A DNA stretch of 64,000 nucleotides from Paraburkholderia sp041321145 (GCF_041321145.1 NZ_JBGGWA010000003.1:62001-126000), one strand, 5' to 3'. Numbered from the stretch's first letter, positions 44,268-53,762 are shown. Program-made: numbers and translations. The notes: generated by a model not told the origin, from the letters alone.

Positions 44268-45685
44268 GCTTCGTGGGCGCGCAGGAAGCGGAAGAATTCG
44301 ACGCCTTCACGCAAGCGCCGTTTCATCATGTCCCAGCTCGTGAGCATCTCGCGCAGAATTTCCCAGATCTTTGACGGACGGAAATAGAAGCGTTTGTAGA
44401 AGTTCTCGAGCTGGTGGTAGATCTCGTCACGCGACAGATGCGGATAGCCGATCGCCGCGAGCTGCACGCCTGATTTGCTGACGAGATTGATCACCTTGTT
44501 CTCTTCCAGCCAGCCATTTTCGACCGCCTGGTTGTAGAGCGTCGTGCCGGGATATGGCGCCGCGAGCGAGACCTGAATCGTATGCGGATTGATTTCCTTC
44601 GCGTACGTGATGGTCTTCTGGATCGTGTCCTGCGTCTCGCCGGGCAGCCCCAGAATGAACGTGCCGTGAATCTTGATGCCGAGCTTGCGGCAATCCTCGC
44701 TAAAGCGCCGGGCGATGTCGGTGCGCAGCCCCTTCTTGATGTTCAGCAGAATCTGGTCGTCACCGGACTCGTAGCCCACCAGCAGGAGGCGCAGGCCGTT
44801 TTCCTTCATGATCTTCAGCGTCGCGTAGGGCACGTTCGCCTTGGCATTGCACGACCACGTCACGCCGAGCTTGCCGAGACCACGGGCGATTTCCTCGACG
44901 CGCGGCTTGAAGTCGGTGAAGGTGTCGTCGTCGAACATGATCTCCTTGACTTCAGGCATGTTGTCGCGAATCCACTTCACTTCTTCGAGCACGTTTTCGA
45001 CCGAACGCGTGCGGTAGCGATGGCCGCCCACCGTTTGCGGCCACAGGCAGAAGGTGCATTTCGAACGGCAGCCGCGGCCCGTGTAGATCGACACGTACGG
45101 GTGCTTCAGATACCCGATGAAATAGTTGTCGATCTTCAGATCGCGCTTGTAGACCGGCGCGACGAACGGCAGCTCGTCCATGTTTTCGAGGATCGGGCGC
45201 GCTTCGTTGTGTTCGATCGAGCCGTCGGGGGCGCGATAGCTCAGACCTTTGATCCCGGCGAACGGTTTGCCTTCGGCAACGTCCTGGCAGGTGAAGTCGA
45301 ATTCTTCGCGGCAGACGAAATCGATCGCCTCGCTTGCCGTCAGCGAATTGTGCGGATCGACCGCGACCTTCGCGCCGACCATGCCGATCAGCAGCGAAGG
45401 CTTGCGCTTCTTCAGGTCTTCGGCGAACAGGGCGTCGGTGGGAAAGGACGGCGTGCTGGTGTGGATGACCACCAGATCGTATTGCTGCGCAATGTCGAGT
45501 GTTGCTTCGACGGACAGGCCGTCCGCCGGGGCGTCGAGTACACGGCTATCGGGGACGAGCGCGGCGGGCTGCGCGAGCCACGTCGGATACCAGAACGAGC
45601 GAACTTCACGCTTGGCCTGGTAGCGCGAACCCGCGCCACCGTCGAAGCCGTCGTACGACGGCGCCTGCAAGAACAGGGTTTTCAT
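44264..45685 (-). CDS. hpnJ: HpnJ, B12-binding-type radical SAM hopanoid enzyme
   Basis: A 472-residue radical SAM protein. An N-terminal cobalamin-binding-like domain (about 1-150) is followed by YTGRGCRSKCTFCLWPQT with the Cx3Cx2C cluster site, and downstream EIMFDDDTFTDF, GYESGDDQILLNI and HGTFILGLPGET. HpnJ contracts the glucosamine of BHT-glucosamine to the cyclitol ether in Burkholderia. The start at 45685 (MKTLFLQAPSYDG) has GGAG 7 nt upstream; the frame to 45772 is not coding-like. First gene of the hpnJ-hpnI-hpnL operon. Confidence 0.92.
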   Translation of the reverse strand: MKTLFLQAPSYDGFDGGAGSRYQAKREVRSFWYPTWLAQPAALVPDSRVLDAPADGLSVEATLDIAQQYDLVVIHTSTPSFPTDALFAEDLKKRKPSLLIGMVGAKVAVDPHNSLTASEAIDFVCREEFDFTCQDVAEGKPFAGIKGLSYRAPDGSIEHNEARPILENMDELPFVAPVYKRDLKIDNYFIGYLKHPYVSIYTGRGCRSKCTFCLWPQTVGGHRYRTRSVENVLEEVKWIRDNMPEVKEIMFDDDTFTDFKPRVEEIARGLGKLGVTWSCNAKANVPYATLKIMKENGLRLLLVGYESGDDQILLNIKKGLRTDIARRFSEDCRKLGIKIHGTFILGLPGETQDTIQKTITYAKEINPHTIQVSLAAPYPGTTLYNQAVENGWLEENKVINLVSKSGVQLAAIGYPHLSRDEIYHQLENFYKRFYFRPSKIWEILREMLTSWDMMKRRLREGVEFFRFLRAHEA

Positions 45686-45802
45686 GGATGCTCCAGCAAG
45701 CCTTTGATCGGCGCTTTCAGCTTTCTGTCGGAAAACGATCGGAACTATTGCCCGCAGGATACACGAGGGCACAGGGAATCGCGCAAATACTACGGAGCAA
45801 AG

Positions 45803-45819
45803 CTGAAGGAAACCTTAAG
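45803..45819. promoter_or_regulatory. PmrA-type box upstream of hpnJ
   Basis: CTGAAG-gaaac-CTTAAG, the same arrangement as the box at 39675. It lies 118 bp before the hpnJ start in the 303-bp gap 45686-45988, which has no gene. This places the hopanoid operon under the likely control of the neighbouring PmrA-like regulator. Confidence 0.7.
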
Positions 45820-45988
45820 AAAAATACGTCCTGCCGCGTTGTTCCAGCGGCTTACTTCCGGCTTTGCCCAGCTCGCGCTTCTGCATTTAAAGAGGCTGGC
45901 GATTCACATAATGAACGTGAATGAATCGCCCTTGCCGCAACGAAAATTTGCCGGCCGCCCACCTGCGTGCGCGGACCGGCCACTGCTT

Positions 45989-46192
45989 TCACACCGGCTT
46001 GATGTCGGCCGCCTGCTTGCCCTTGGGTCCCTGCTTGATTTCGAAGCTGACCTTCTGGTTTTCCTGCAGCGATTTGAATCCTTCGCTGCGAATTTCTGAA
46101 AAATGGGCAAACAGATCCTCGCCACCGTCATCCGGTGTGATAAAGCCAAAGCCCTTCGCGTCATTGAACCACTTCACTGTACCGGTTGGCAT
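45989..46192 (-). CDS. CspA-family cold-shock protein
   Basis: A 67-residue single OB-fold nucleic acid-binding protein. GTVKWFNDAKGFGFITPDDGGEDLFAHFSEI contains the RNP1 and RNP2 motifs (KGFGFI, LFAHFS). Full length for the family. AGGA is 6 nt upstream of the ATG. It binds single-stranded RNA/DNA and acts as an RNA chaperone. Confidence 0.97.
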   Translation of the reverse strand: MPTGTVKWFNDAKGFGFITPDDGGEDLFAHFSEIRSEGFKSLQENQKVSFEIKQGPKGKQAADIKPV

Positions 46193-46567
46193 GTCGATTC
46201 CTCGTTTGCAGCTGGGTTGATCGGGTTGCGTTCGCCGTCTTTCGCCTGCTGCTTTCGAGCGTTGCTCCTGCTTACTTCAAGCACCGTCTAACGCCGCTGG
46301 CTCCCGCCGGTTTCTGCTACTGCGGCTTGACTTTACGCCTGTTTGCGCGACGCCGCTCAGGCAGTCATTTCCGCGCTGCCGCAACGGGCGCCGCCAGGCG
46401 CATGCCGCGCATCCGCCGTGGGCACCCAGCGATGCGATCGCGCGCAATCAGATAAGATGATTGTTATCGGCAGTCCATCCTTGGCCGCGCTGGTCCAGCC
46501 CGTTGACTCACAGCTTTTTCACTCACGACCGCGCGACCTATCGTTGTCCCACTTACAGGAACCCAGC
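46193..46567. other. Divergent intergenic region, cold-shock gene to aldehyde dehydrogenase
   Basis: 375 bp between divergent genes. It probably contains the long 5' leader usual for cspA-type genes on the minus strand and the dehydrogenase promoter on the plus strand. No clear -35/-10 and no other gene was found; the in-frame extension upstream of 46568 is Arg-rich and non-coding-like. Confidence 0.5.
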
Positions 46568-48013
46568 ATGGCCACCTCGAGCTATACCGATACCCGACTT
46601 CTGATTAACGGCGAGTGGTGCGATGCCGCCGGCGGCAAAACCCTCGACGTCATCAATCCGGCCACCGGCCGGGCCATCGGCAAGGTGGCCCATGCCGGCA
46701 TCGCCGACCTGGACCGGGCACTGGCCGCCGCGCAAAGCGGCTTCGAAGCCTGGCGCAAGATCCCGGCCAACGAACGCGCGAGCACCATGCGCAAAGCCGC
46801 CGCGCTGGTACGCGAGCGCGCCTCCGACATCGGCCGCCTGATGACCCAGGAACAGGGCAAGCCGTTCGCCGAAGCACGGGTCGAAGTGCTGGCCGCGGCC
46901 GACATCATCGAATGGTTTGCCGATGAAGGCCGCCGCGTCTATGGCCGCATCGTGCCGTCGCGCAACCTGGCGGCGCAGCAACTGGTTCTGAAGGAGCCGA
47001 TCGGCCCGGTGGCGGCATTCACGCCGTGGAATTTCCCGGTCAACCAGGTCGTGCGCAAGCTGAGCGCGGCGCTCGCGAGCGGCTGCTCGTTCCTCGTCAA
47101 GGCGCCGGAGGAAACCCCGGCGTCGCCGGCGGCGCTGCTGCAGGCGTTCGTGGAAGCCGGCGTGCCGGCGGGCACGGTCGGCCTCGTGTTCGGCGATCCG
47201 GCGGAGATTTCCAGCTACCTGATTCCACATCCGGTGATCCGCAAGGTCACGTTCACCGGCTCGACGCCGGTCGGCAAGCAGCTGGCGGCACTCGCCGGCG
47301 CGCACATGAAGCGCGCGACGATGGAATTGGGCGGTCATGCGCCGGTCATCGTGGCCGAGGATGCCGACGTGGCGCTGGCGGTTAAAGCGGCCGGTGGCGC
47401 GAAGTTCCGCAATGCCGGCCAGGTCTGCATCTCGCCGACGCGCTTTCTGGTGCACAACAGCATTCGCGAGGAATTCGCTGCCGCGCTGGTCAAGCACGCC
47501 GAGAGCCTGAAGCTTGGCGATGGTCTCGCGGAAGGCACCACCCTGGGGCCGCTCGCCAACGCGCGCCGTCTCACCGCGATGAGCAAAGTGCTCGACGACG
47601 CGCGCAAGACCGGCGCCAAGGTCGAGACGGGCGGCGAACGCGTGGGCTCGGAAGGCAACTTCTTCGCGCCCACTGTGCTGACCAACGTGTCGCTCGAATC
47701 GGACGTGTTCAACAACGAGCCGTTCGGCCCGATCGCGGCGATCCGCGGTTTCGACAAGCTCGAAGAAGCGATCGCTGAAGCGAATCGTCTGCCGTATGGT
47801 CTCGCGGGTTATGCGTTCACGAAGTCGTTCCGCAACGTGCATCTGCTGTCGCAACAGATGGAAGTCGGCATGCTGTGGATCAACCAGCCTGCCACGCCTT
47901 CGCCGGAAATGCCGTTTGGCGGCGTTAAGGATTCGGGCTACGGTTCGGAAGGGGGTCCGGAAGCGATGGACGGCTATCTGGTCACGAAGGCGGTTTCGGT
48001 GATGGCGGTTTAA
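46568..48013 (+). CDS. NAD(P)-dependent aldehyde dehydrogenase (succinate-semialdehyde type)
   Basis: A 481-residue ALDH. LINGEWCDAAGGKTLDVINPATG is at the start, TPWNFPVNQVVRK forms the cofactor site, FTGSTPVGKQ follows, then ELGGHAPVIV with the general-base Glu, NAGQVCISPTR with the nucleophile Cys, and PFGGVKDSGYGSEGG near the end. The sequence is of the GabD/ketoglutarate-semialdehyde type; the exact aldehyde is not determined. AGGAA is 7 nt before the ATG at 46568. A strong terminator follows. Confidence 0.93.
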   Translation: MATSSYTDTRLLINGEWCDAAGGKTLDVINPATGRAIGKVAHAGIADLDRALAAAQSGFEAWRKIPANERASTMRKAAALVRERASDIGRLMTQEQGKPFAEARVEVLAAADIIEWFADEGRRVYGRIVPSRNLAAQQLVLKEPIGPVAAFTPWNFPVNQVVRKLSAALASGCSFLVKAPEETPASPAALLQAFVEAGVPAGTVGLVFGDPAEISSYLIPHPVIRKVTFTGSTPVGKQLAALAGAHMKRATMELGGHAPVIVAEDADVALAVKAAGGAKFRNAGQVCISPTRFLVHNSIREEFAAALVKHAESLKLGDGLAEGTTLGPLANARRLTAMSKVLDDARKTGAKVETGGERVGSEGNFFAPTVLTNVSLESDVFNNEPFGPIAAIRGFDKLEEAIAEANRLPYGLAGYAFTKSFRNVHLLSQQMEVGMLWINQPATPSPEMPFGGVKDSGYGSEGGPEAMDGYLVTKAVSVMAV

Positions 48014-48049
48014 GGCGGGTTTTTAGACTTTTACCGGCTCACTGTGCCA

Positions 48050-48080
48050 GGTCCGCGAGCGCTCGTTCGCGGACCTTTTT
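48050..48080 (+). terminator. Rho-independent terminator after the aldehyde dehydrogenase
   Basis: ggtccgcga, an 8-base loop, tcgcggacc, then TTTTT. Perfect 9-bp GC-rich stem with a T-run, 37 bp after the stop codon. Confidence 0.9.
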
Positions 48081-48086
48081 CTTGTT

Positions 48087-48488
48087 ATGAACGACAACAC
48101 CGTTGAACCTATGCAACCAACGCTGACGGGACGCTCTGTGGAGCTCCGGCCGCTTCAGCAGGAACACGCACAGGGTCTGCTCGACGCCGCCGCGGACGGT
48201 CAGTTGTGGACCCTGAAGCTGACTGTCGTGCCGGGCCCTGAAACCATCGGCAGCTATATTGCTACCGCGCTCGACGGACGCGAGGCCGGTACTGTGATGC
48301 CTTTCGTGATCGTCAGACGGGATACGGGTGCGATTGTCGGCAGCACGCGGGTCTGGAAGATCGACCGGACGAACCGGAAGCTGGAAATCGGCCACACGTG
48401 GTTAAGCAAATCGGTGCGCTTTAGCATCATCGATGAGGAGTGGGCGGAGGTGAAGGTGATGTTGGAGGGGAAGCTTGGGCGATGGTGA
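48087..48488 (+). pseudogene. GNAT acetyltransferase with in-frame internal deletion
   Basis: 133 residues. The first 105 (SVELRPLQQEHAQGLLDAA, MPFVIVRRDTGAIVGSTRVWKIDRTNRKLEIGHTWLS) match RimJ/RimL-like acetyltransferases of about 195-200 residues. The next residues, KSVRFSIIDEEWAEVK, match the extreme C-terminus of the same family. The middle, about 65 residues that contain the acetyl-CoA pyrophosphate loop and core strand, is missing without loss of frame. The protein is most likely inactive. It follows the terminator by only 6 bp and has no clear ribosome site. Confidence 0.7.
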
Positions 48489-48600
48489 AATGCCACACGC
48501 TGACACCTTCGTCACGCGCCACACCAGTTTCGCAGGAGCGCCGAAAGCTTTTCCCGTACTAGACTGAAGCGCTATGAACAGCGGCTGTCTCTAGCGGCTT

Positions 48601-50115
48601 TCAACGCAGATCATGTAGTGCCAGACGTCCCATCTTCGCCGCGAGGTCGAGTCTCGCTGCTCGCCAGTCCGTCAGCGCCTGGATACGGCGGCGGTGAGCG
48701 TCCGACAATGAGGATTGGGCGTTGAGTAACTCAAGAACGTTACCAACACCGGCGACATATCGGTGCTTCGCGGCGTCGAAAGAACGCTGGGCGATCTGCA
48801 GCAGCACAATACCGTTCCCCACGTTTTCGATACCCGTTTGCAGTGCCTGATAGCTCTTCCAGACATCGAGCCCAACCTGCTGCCGGGCTTCATCGAGCCT
48901 ATATTGCTGGACTTCCACCTGAGCGTGCGCTTGCCGGACCTGATAGGTCCGGCCGAAACCTTCGAACAATGGAATCTGTACCTGGACACCGACGTACCAG
49001 TCATGTCCAGTCGCAGGAAATTGCGGCTCGCCGAGCCCCAGACTGGCAGGCTGGTTGTTCTGGCTGTACTTCGCAACGAAGCTTACGTTAGGCAAACCTT
49101 GGGACAGCGTCTGCTGCTCCCTGGCAACCGCTGCTTCGAGTGTCGCCTTGGCAGCCGCGACGCTCGGATGCATGCGTTCCGCGTCTGCGATCATCTCAGC
49201 GACCGCTTCGGTGAAGTCGCTATCGGGCACCACACCATCTTCAACCGCAGGCAGAGTGATGGATTGAGTCGGGCTGAGACCCATATCGGCGGCCAGCGTA
49301 CCGAGCGCTGTTTGCAGGTTCCCCGCCGCCTTTGCCCTGTTGAAGGTAGCCTGTGCGTACGAGGTCTGCGCCTGCAACTGATCGGAAATTGCCGCGACAC
49401 CGTGATTTACACGAGCGGACGCGGCGGCATAGCTGTCGTGTGCAATACGCTCCGTTTCCTGCGCGGCGGCCAACTGCCCGGTTGCAGCCTGCGCCGAATA
49501 GTAATCTGTCGCCACAGAAGAGAATGTGGCTTGCAGCGTGGCGTCCTGATTCGCACGGGCCGCAGCAAGCAGTTCCTGCGCATTGCGCAACGCAGCCCGT
49601 CTGCCGCCAAAGTCATATAACACCCAATTGAGCGAAACCGAACCGGAGTGGACCGTTGACCGGTTCGCTGAACTGAGGCGTGGATAGCCGCTCACATCGG
49701 TGACTGAATCGTCGCGCACTTCCTGCCACGTAGCCGAAACATTCGGCAAATACGCCGCCTTTGCCGCGCCAACGCCCGCGGCCTGTAGCTTGACGTCCCC
49801 CCACGCTTCGCGTGTCCTGGGGTTGTTGCATAACGCCCGATTCACGGCCTCGTCGAGACGCAGTGGCTGTCCCGGCGCGTCGAACACACAGGGCGAACCG
49901 GCATTGCCGGCATTAGCCGAGACAAACCCTGCAGCCGGTGTTTCGGAAACGTCATTGCCAGTCCTGAACACATCCAGAGCCATCGCTGCTCCCGGTGCTC
50001 CAGTCGACAGCGATAGCACCCCCAGCAGACGGATCGCACCGGACACGGAACCCGGAAGCCAACGCGGCCGCAGTCGCATTCGAAAGGGTTTGCCAACCCG
50101 GAGATCAACGCTCAC
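48601..50115 (-). CDS. TolC-family outer-membrane channel of a type I secretion system
   Basis: A 504-residue TolC-like protein. After a hydrophobic export signal (GVLSLSTGAPGAAMA) come two OMF repeats (LRLDEAVNRALCNNPRTREAWGDVKLQAAGVGAAKAAYLP, and VAEMIADAERMHPSVAAAKATLEAAVAREQQ). A helix-rich end, NVLELLNAQSSLSDAHRRRIQALTDWRAARLDLAAKMG, matches T1SS outer-membrane partners. The start is GTG at 50115, overlapping the HlyD gene by 11 nt. It is last in the toxin/secretion operon. Confidence 0.93.
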   Translation of the reverse strand: MSVDLRVGKPFRMRLRPRWLPGSVSGAIRLLGVLSLSTGAPGAAMALDVFRTGNDVSETPAAGFVSANAGNAGSPCVFDAPGQPLRLDEAVNRALCNNPRTREAWGDVKLQAAGVGAAKAAYLPNVSATWQEVRDDSVTDVSGYPRLSSANRSTVHSGSVSLNWVLYDFGGRRAALRNAQELLAAARANQDATLQATFSSVATDYYSAQAATGQLAAAQETERIAHDSYAAASARVNHGVAAISDQLQAQTSYAQATFNRAKAAGNLQTALGTLAADMGLSPTQSITLPAVEDGVVPDSDFTEAVAEMIADAERMHPSVAAAKATLEAAVAREQQTLSQGLPNVSFVAKYSQNNQPASLGLGEPQFPATGHDWYVGVQVQIPLFEGFGRTYQVRQAHAQVEVQQYRLDEARQQVGLDVWKSYQALQTGIENVGNGIVLLQIAQRSFDAAKHRYVAGVGNVLELLNAQSSLSDAHRRRIQALTDWRAARLDLAAKMGRLALHDLR

Positions 50116-51538
50116 GCAAGCTCTCCCCGACAGTCTCCACTAGCGGATCGAGAAAATAACTTGCGACACTACGTCGGCCGGTTCTGATTTCGGCTGTCAC
50201 TTCCATGCCGGGCGTCAGATTGATCGACTTGTTGTTGACTCGTATCTGGTTGGTGGGCAGGCTTACCCTCGTCGTAAAGGTCAACTGCTGCTTTCTGTCT
50301 TTCAATGGCGCAGCATTGTTCGAGACGGAAATCACTTTGCCTGTCAGATAGCCGTAGCGGGTGTACGGGAAAGCGTCGATCTTGACGATCGCGTCCTGCC
50401 CGACATTGACGAAACCCACATCCTTGTTCTCGACGTTGGCTTCGACCTCCACCGCGTCGTCCGGTACCACTTCCATCAGCGCCTGCGCCGTGGTCACGAC
50501 TCCGCCAAGCGTGTGTACCGACAACTGCTGGACCGTACCGGCGACGGGCGCGTAGAGCGTCAGCAACCCTTGACGCGTCGTCGCCTTGGTCTCGTCGTCG
50601 CTGTTCTGCGCGATTTGCCCGGTCGACTTATTTAGTGCGTCAAGTTGTTCGCGCGAGAACTGGGAGGTTGTCTGTTCAATCGTCGCACGTTGTTCGGCTA
50701 TGCCCGCAGTGAGTTCGCGTGCACGGCTTTGCTGGGCAGCGAGTTCGTGCTCCTGTTCGAGGGCGGTCTGCTCCTTGCCAAGATAGTCGTGTTGCGCCAC
50801 GTACTTATCACGTGCAAGTGTCTTGTAGTCGTTGGCTTCACTACGTGCAAGCGGCACGGTTGCGCGCAACTTTGCCACTTGCTGCTGGATGGTTGCCAAC
50901 TCGGCTTCGCGCTTCAGAAGCGCCGCCCGGGATACGGTGAGCCTATCGGCGTATTCCCGATACAGTCCTTCAGCGAAGCGTTGCGCTTCTTCCTGCTGCG
51001 TTTGCGAAGCGCCCTCCACCGTCGCGAGTGCCGGGACTTGCCCCGTTTTGAGCGTGCCTAAAAGCGCACGCGCACGTGCAGCCGATAGCGCGGAGTCGAT
51101 CCGTGCGGAGCGCGCCTTGTGTGCATCGGCAGCGGCTTGGGTCGCGTCGAGAACCAATAGCGCCTGTCCTTGCGTGACACGCTCACCGTCACGAATCAGA
51201 ATCTGTCGCACGACCCCTGTGATAGCCGGTTGAACGGTTTTCACGCGTGCGGCCGGGATCAGTTTGCCTTTGGCGGTTGCGACGATATCAAGCTTACCGA
51301 ATATAACAATCAGCAAAATCAGGGCACTAAGTGCAACGATGACCCGCATCGTCCACCGTGGCGCAGGGTGCGACGGGGTCTCGACCAGTTCGAGATTCGC
51401 GGGCAGGAACTGCAGTTCCTGTGCCGTGCGCTCCGGCGTATCGAGTTGATCTCGGATCGCCCAAACTGAACGGAAAGTCGCGCCGTAGCGCCTGCATAGA
51501 TCAGCAATGGCGCGCAACGTCAGGAAATGTGGGGGCAT
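50105..51538 (-). CDS. HlyD-family membrane-fusion protein of a type I secretion system
   Basis: 477 residues. A short cytoplasmic N-terminus is followed by one TM (MRVIVALSALILLIVIFGKL, about 63-83), the lipoyl motif LIPAARVKTVQPAITGVV, a long periplasmic coiled coil (about 150-330), the second lipoyl half (LYAPVAGTVQQLSVHTLGGVV) and a beta domain ending TPGMEVTAEIRTGRRSV, the HlyD C-terminal signature. The ATG at 51538 overlaps the ABC transporter stop by one base (TGATG); the longer frame to 51706 is shadow. Confidence 0.95.
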   Translation of the reverse strand: MPPHFLTLRAIADLCRRYGATFRSVWAIRDQLDTPERTAQELQFLPANLELVETPSHPAPRWTMRVIVALSALILLIVIFGKLDIVATAKGKLIPAARVKTVQPAITGVVRQILIRDGERVTQGQALLVLDATQAAADAHKARSARIDSALSAARARALLGTLKTGQVPALATVEGASQTQQEEAQRFAEGLYREYADRLTVSRAALLKREAELATIQQQVAKLRATVPLARSEANDYKTLARDKYVAQHDYLGKEQTALEQEHELAAQQSRARELTAGIAEQRATIEQTTSQFSREQLDALNKSTGQIAQNSDDETKATTRQGLLTLYAPVAGTVQQLSVHTLGGVVTTAQALMEVVPDDAVEVEANVENKDVGFVNVGQDAIVKIDAFPYTRYGYLTGKVISVSNNAAPLKDRKQQLTFTTRVSLPTNQIRVNNKSINLTPGMEVTAEIRTGRRSVASYFLDPLVETVGESLRER

Positions 51539-53664
51539 CAGGTGTTTTGCAAAGAGACAAGGTGCGCGTAATAGCCGTTCTTCTCCAGCAACTCGTCGTG
51601 GCTGCCGCGCTCGACAATCTGGCCTTTGTCCATCGCGATGATCTGGTGGGCATGACGCACCGCGCTCAATCGATGCGCAATGATGATGACCGTGCGGCCC
51701 TGACACATCGCACGCATGTTGTTCTGGATCACCCGTTCGGTCTCGAAGTCGAGCGCGCTGGTGGCTTCGTCAAAAATCAGGATGCGTGGGTTGGTCACGA
51801 GCGCGCGTGCGATGGCAACGCGCTGACGCTGTCCGCCGGATAACGTGGAACCGTGTTCTCCTACAACCGTGTCGTACCCCTCGGGTAGCTCCGAGATGAA
51901 GTCGTGCGCGCCAGCGAGCCTGGCAGCATGGATCACCACGTCAAGCGACGCGCCCTGATCTGTCACGGCGATGTTCTCGCGAATCGAGCGATTGAAAAGC
52001 AGGTTCTCCTGCAGCACCACACCAATCTGTCGCCGCAGCCACGCCGGATCGGCCAGCGCGAGATCGATTCCGTCGATACGCACGCGTCCACTTCCGGGCG
52101 TGTAGAGGCGCTGCATGAGTTTGGTTAGCGTACTTTTCCCCGATCCCGACCGGCCGACGATGCCGACGATTTCTCCCGGCAGAATCGTCAGGCTGACCCC
52201 ATTGAGCGCCGGCGGACTGTCCACGCGGTAGCGGAAGCGCACGTCCTCGAAGCTGACTTTTCCTTTCACCGCAGGCAGCGCCTGGCGGCTTGGCGGCAGT
52301 TCCGTGCGCGTATTAAGAATATCGCCCAAACGCTGCATCGAGATTCCGACCTGCTGAAAATCCTGCCAAAGCTGGGCCAGCCTCAGTACGGGTGCACTGA
52401 CGCGTTGCGACATCATGTTGAACGCGATCAGTTGGCCAACGGTCAGCTTGCTGTCAATCACGAGCTTGGCACCGAAGAACAGTGTCGCCAGCGTGACCAG
52501 TTTGCCCACCAGTTGAATGAGCTGTTGCCCGACGTTCCCTAACGCGTTGACCCGGAAACTCGCCGTGACATAGGCGGCGAGCTGATTATCCCAGCGGCGG
52601 GTGAACTGCGGCTCGATCGCCATTGCCTTGACCGTCGGCACCCCGGACACGGCTTCGACCAGAAACGACTGGTTGTCGGCTCCACGCGCGAATTTTTGAT
52701 TGAGCCGCTCCCGTAGCAGAGGATTCAGTGTCATGGAAATAGCGGCATAGACGGGGAGCGAGATCGCGACAATCAGCGTCAGCCAGACGCTGTAGATGCA
52801 CATCACGCCGAGGAAGATCACCGAAAAGATCAAGTCGATGAATGCCGTCAACGCCTGGCCCGTGAGAAAGCTGCGGATGCTTTCAAGTTCCCGCACGCGT
52901 GCGACGGTGTCACCTACTCGCCTCGCTTCGAAATACGCAAGAGGCAATGCCAGCAGATGACGGAAGAGCCGCGCGCCAAGTTCGACATCGATCCGATTGG
53001 TAGTGTGTGAGAAGACGTAATTTCGTACGCCCGTAAGCAGCACTTCGAATACAGAGCTGACGAGCAACGCCACGCAAACCACGTTAAGCGTGCTGTAAGC
53101 CCGGTTGACGAGTACTTTGTCCATCACCACCTGGAACATCAGCGGCGAGACTAGCCCGAACACCTGCAAGACCATCGAGACGAGCAGCACTTCAAGAAGA
53201 AGTCGCCGATATTTGACGACGGCGGGAATAAACCACGAGAAGTCGAAACGGGCCAGGTTGCTTGCGAGCGATGCACGGGAGGTGAACAGCAGCATGCGAC
53301 CATTGGAGCGGTCGATCACTTCATTGAGCGGTTGTGCGCGCGGCGCTTGCATGCCGGGTTCCAGGACAAGCGCGGTCGTTCCGTCCGAACCGGCAAGAAT
53401 GAAATGCCGGCCCGTCCGGTCCAGTGCGAGCGCAGGGAATGGTGTTTTGCCCAGTCGTTCCGGCACAAGTGCCACGGCGCTGGCCTTCAGTCCAATTTCT
53501 CGCGCAGAAAGGACGAGTTGCGCTTCGGAAAACGCGCATCCTTCGAGGGCCGCCGCATGCCTTAGCTGCGAAGCATCGGTGGCGATGCCGTGAAAGCGTG
53601 CGATGACGACGAGTGCGGCCAGGCCGGCGTCTTCCAGCTGTGCCGGTTGTTCTTCAAATCCCAT
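51538..53664 (-). CDS. HlyB-type T1SS ABC transporter with inactive C39-like domain
   Basis: 708 residues. The N-terminal peptidase-C39-like domain (1-130) has Ala where the catalytic Cys should be (EDAGLAALVVIARFHG), so it binds but does not cut its substrate, as in HlyB. Six TM helices follow (about 150-430). The nucleotide-binding domain has Walker A GRSGSGKST, signature LSGGQRQRVAIARAL, Walker B ILIFDEATSALD and the H-loop AHRLS. It should export large unprocessed proteins with a C-terminal signal, presumably the 636-residue protein encoded 98 bp upstream. Confidence 0.95.
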   Translation of the reverse strand: MGFEEQPAQLEDAGLAALVVIARFHGIATDASQLRHAAALEGCAFSEAQLVLSAREIGLKASAVALVPERLGKTPFPALALDRTGRHFILAGSDGTTALVLEPGMQAPRAQPLNEVIDRSNGRMLLFTSRASLASNLARFDFSWFIPAVVKYRRLLLEVLLVSMVLQVFGLVSPLMFQVVMDKVLVNRAYSTLNVVCVALLVSSVFEVLLTGVRNYVFSHTTNRIDVELGARLFRHLLALPLAYFEARRVGDTVARVRELESIRSFLTGQALTAFIDLIFSVIFLGVMCIYSVWLTLIVAISLPVYAAISMTLNPLLRERLNQKFARGADNQSFLVEAVSGVPTVKAMAIEPQFTRRWDNQLAAYVTASFRVNALGNVGQQLIQLVGKLVTLATLFFGAKLVIDSKLTVGQLIAFNMMSQRVSAPVLRLAQLWQDFQQVGISMQRLGDILNTRTELPPSRQALPAVKGKVSFEDVRFRYRVDSPPALNGVSLTILPGEIVGIVGRSGSGKSTLTKLMQRLYTPGSGRVRIDGIDLALADPAWLRRQIGVVLQENLLFNRSIRENIAVTDQGASLDVVIHAARLAGAHDFISELPEGYDTVVGEHGSTLSGGQRQRVAIARALVTNPRILIFDEATSALDFETERVIQNNMRAMCQGRTVIIIAHRLSAVRHAHQIIAMDKGQIVERGSHDELLEKNGYYAHLVSLQNT

Positions 53665-53762
53665 CGTTTTAACTGGAGAGCGTGTTGATTGATGTGCGCA
53701 CCTATGCGCGGCCCCCCGTATGGCTGCGGGAAGCGGTTGCGCACGATCGGTTCGTCAAGTAG

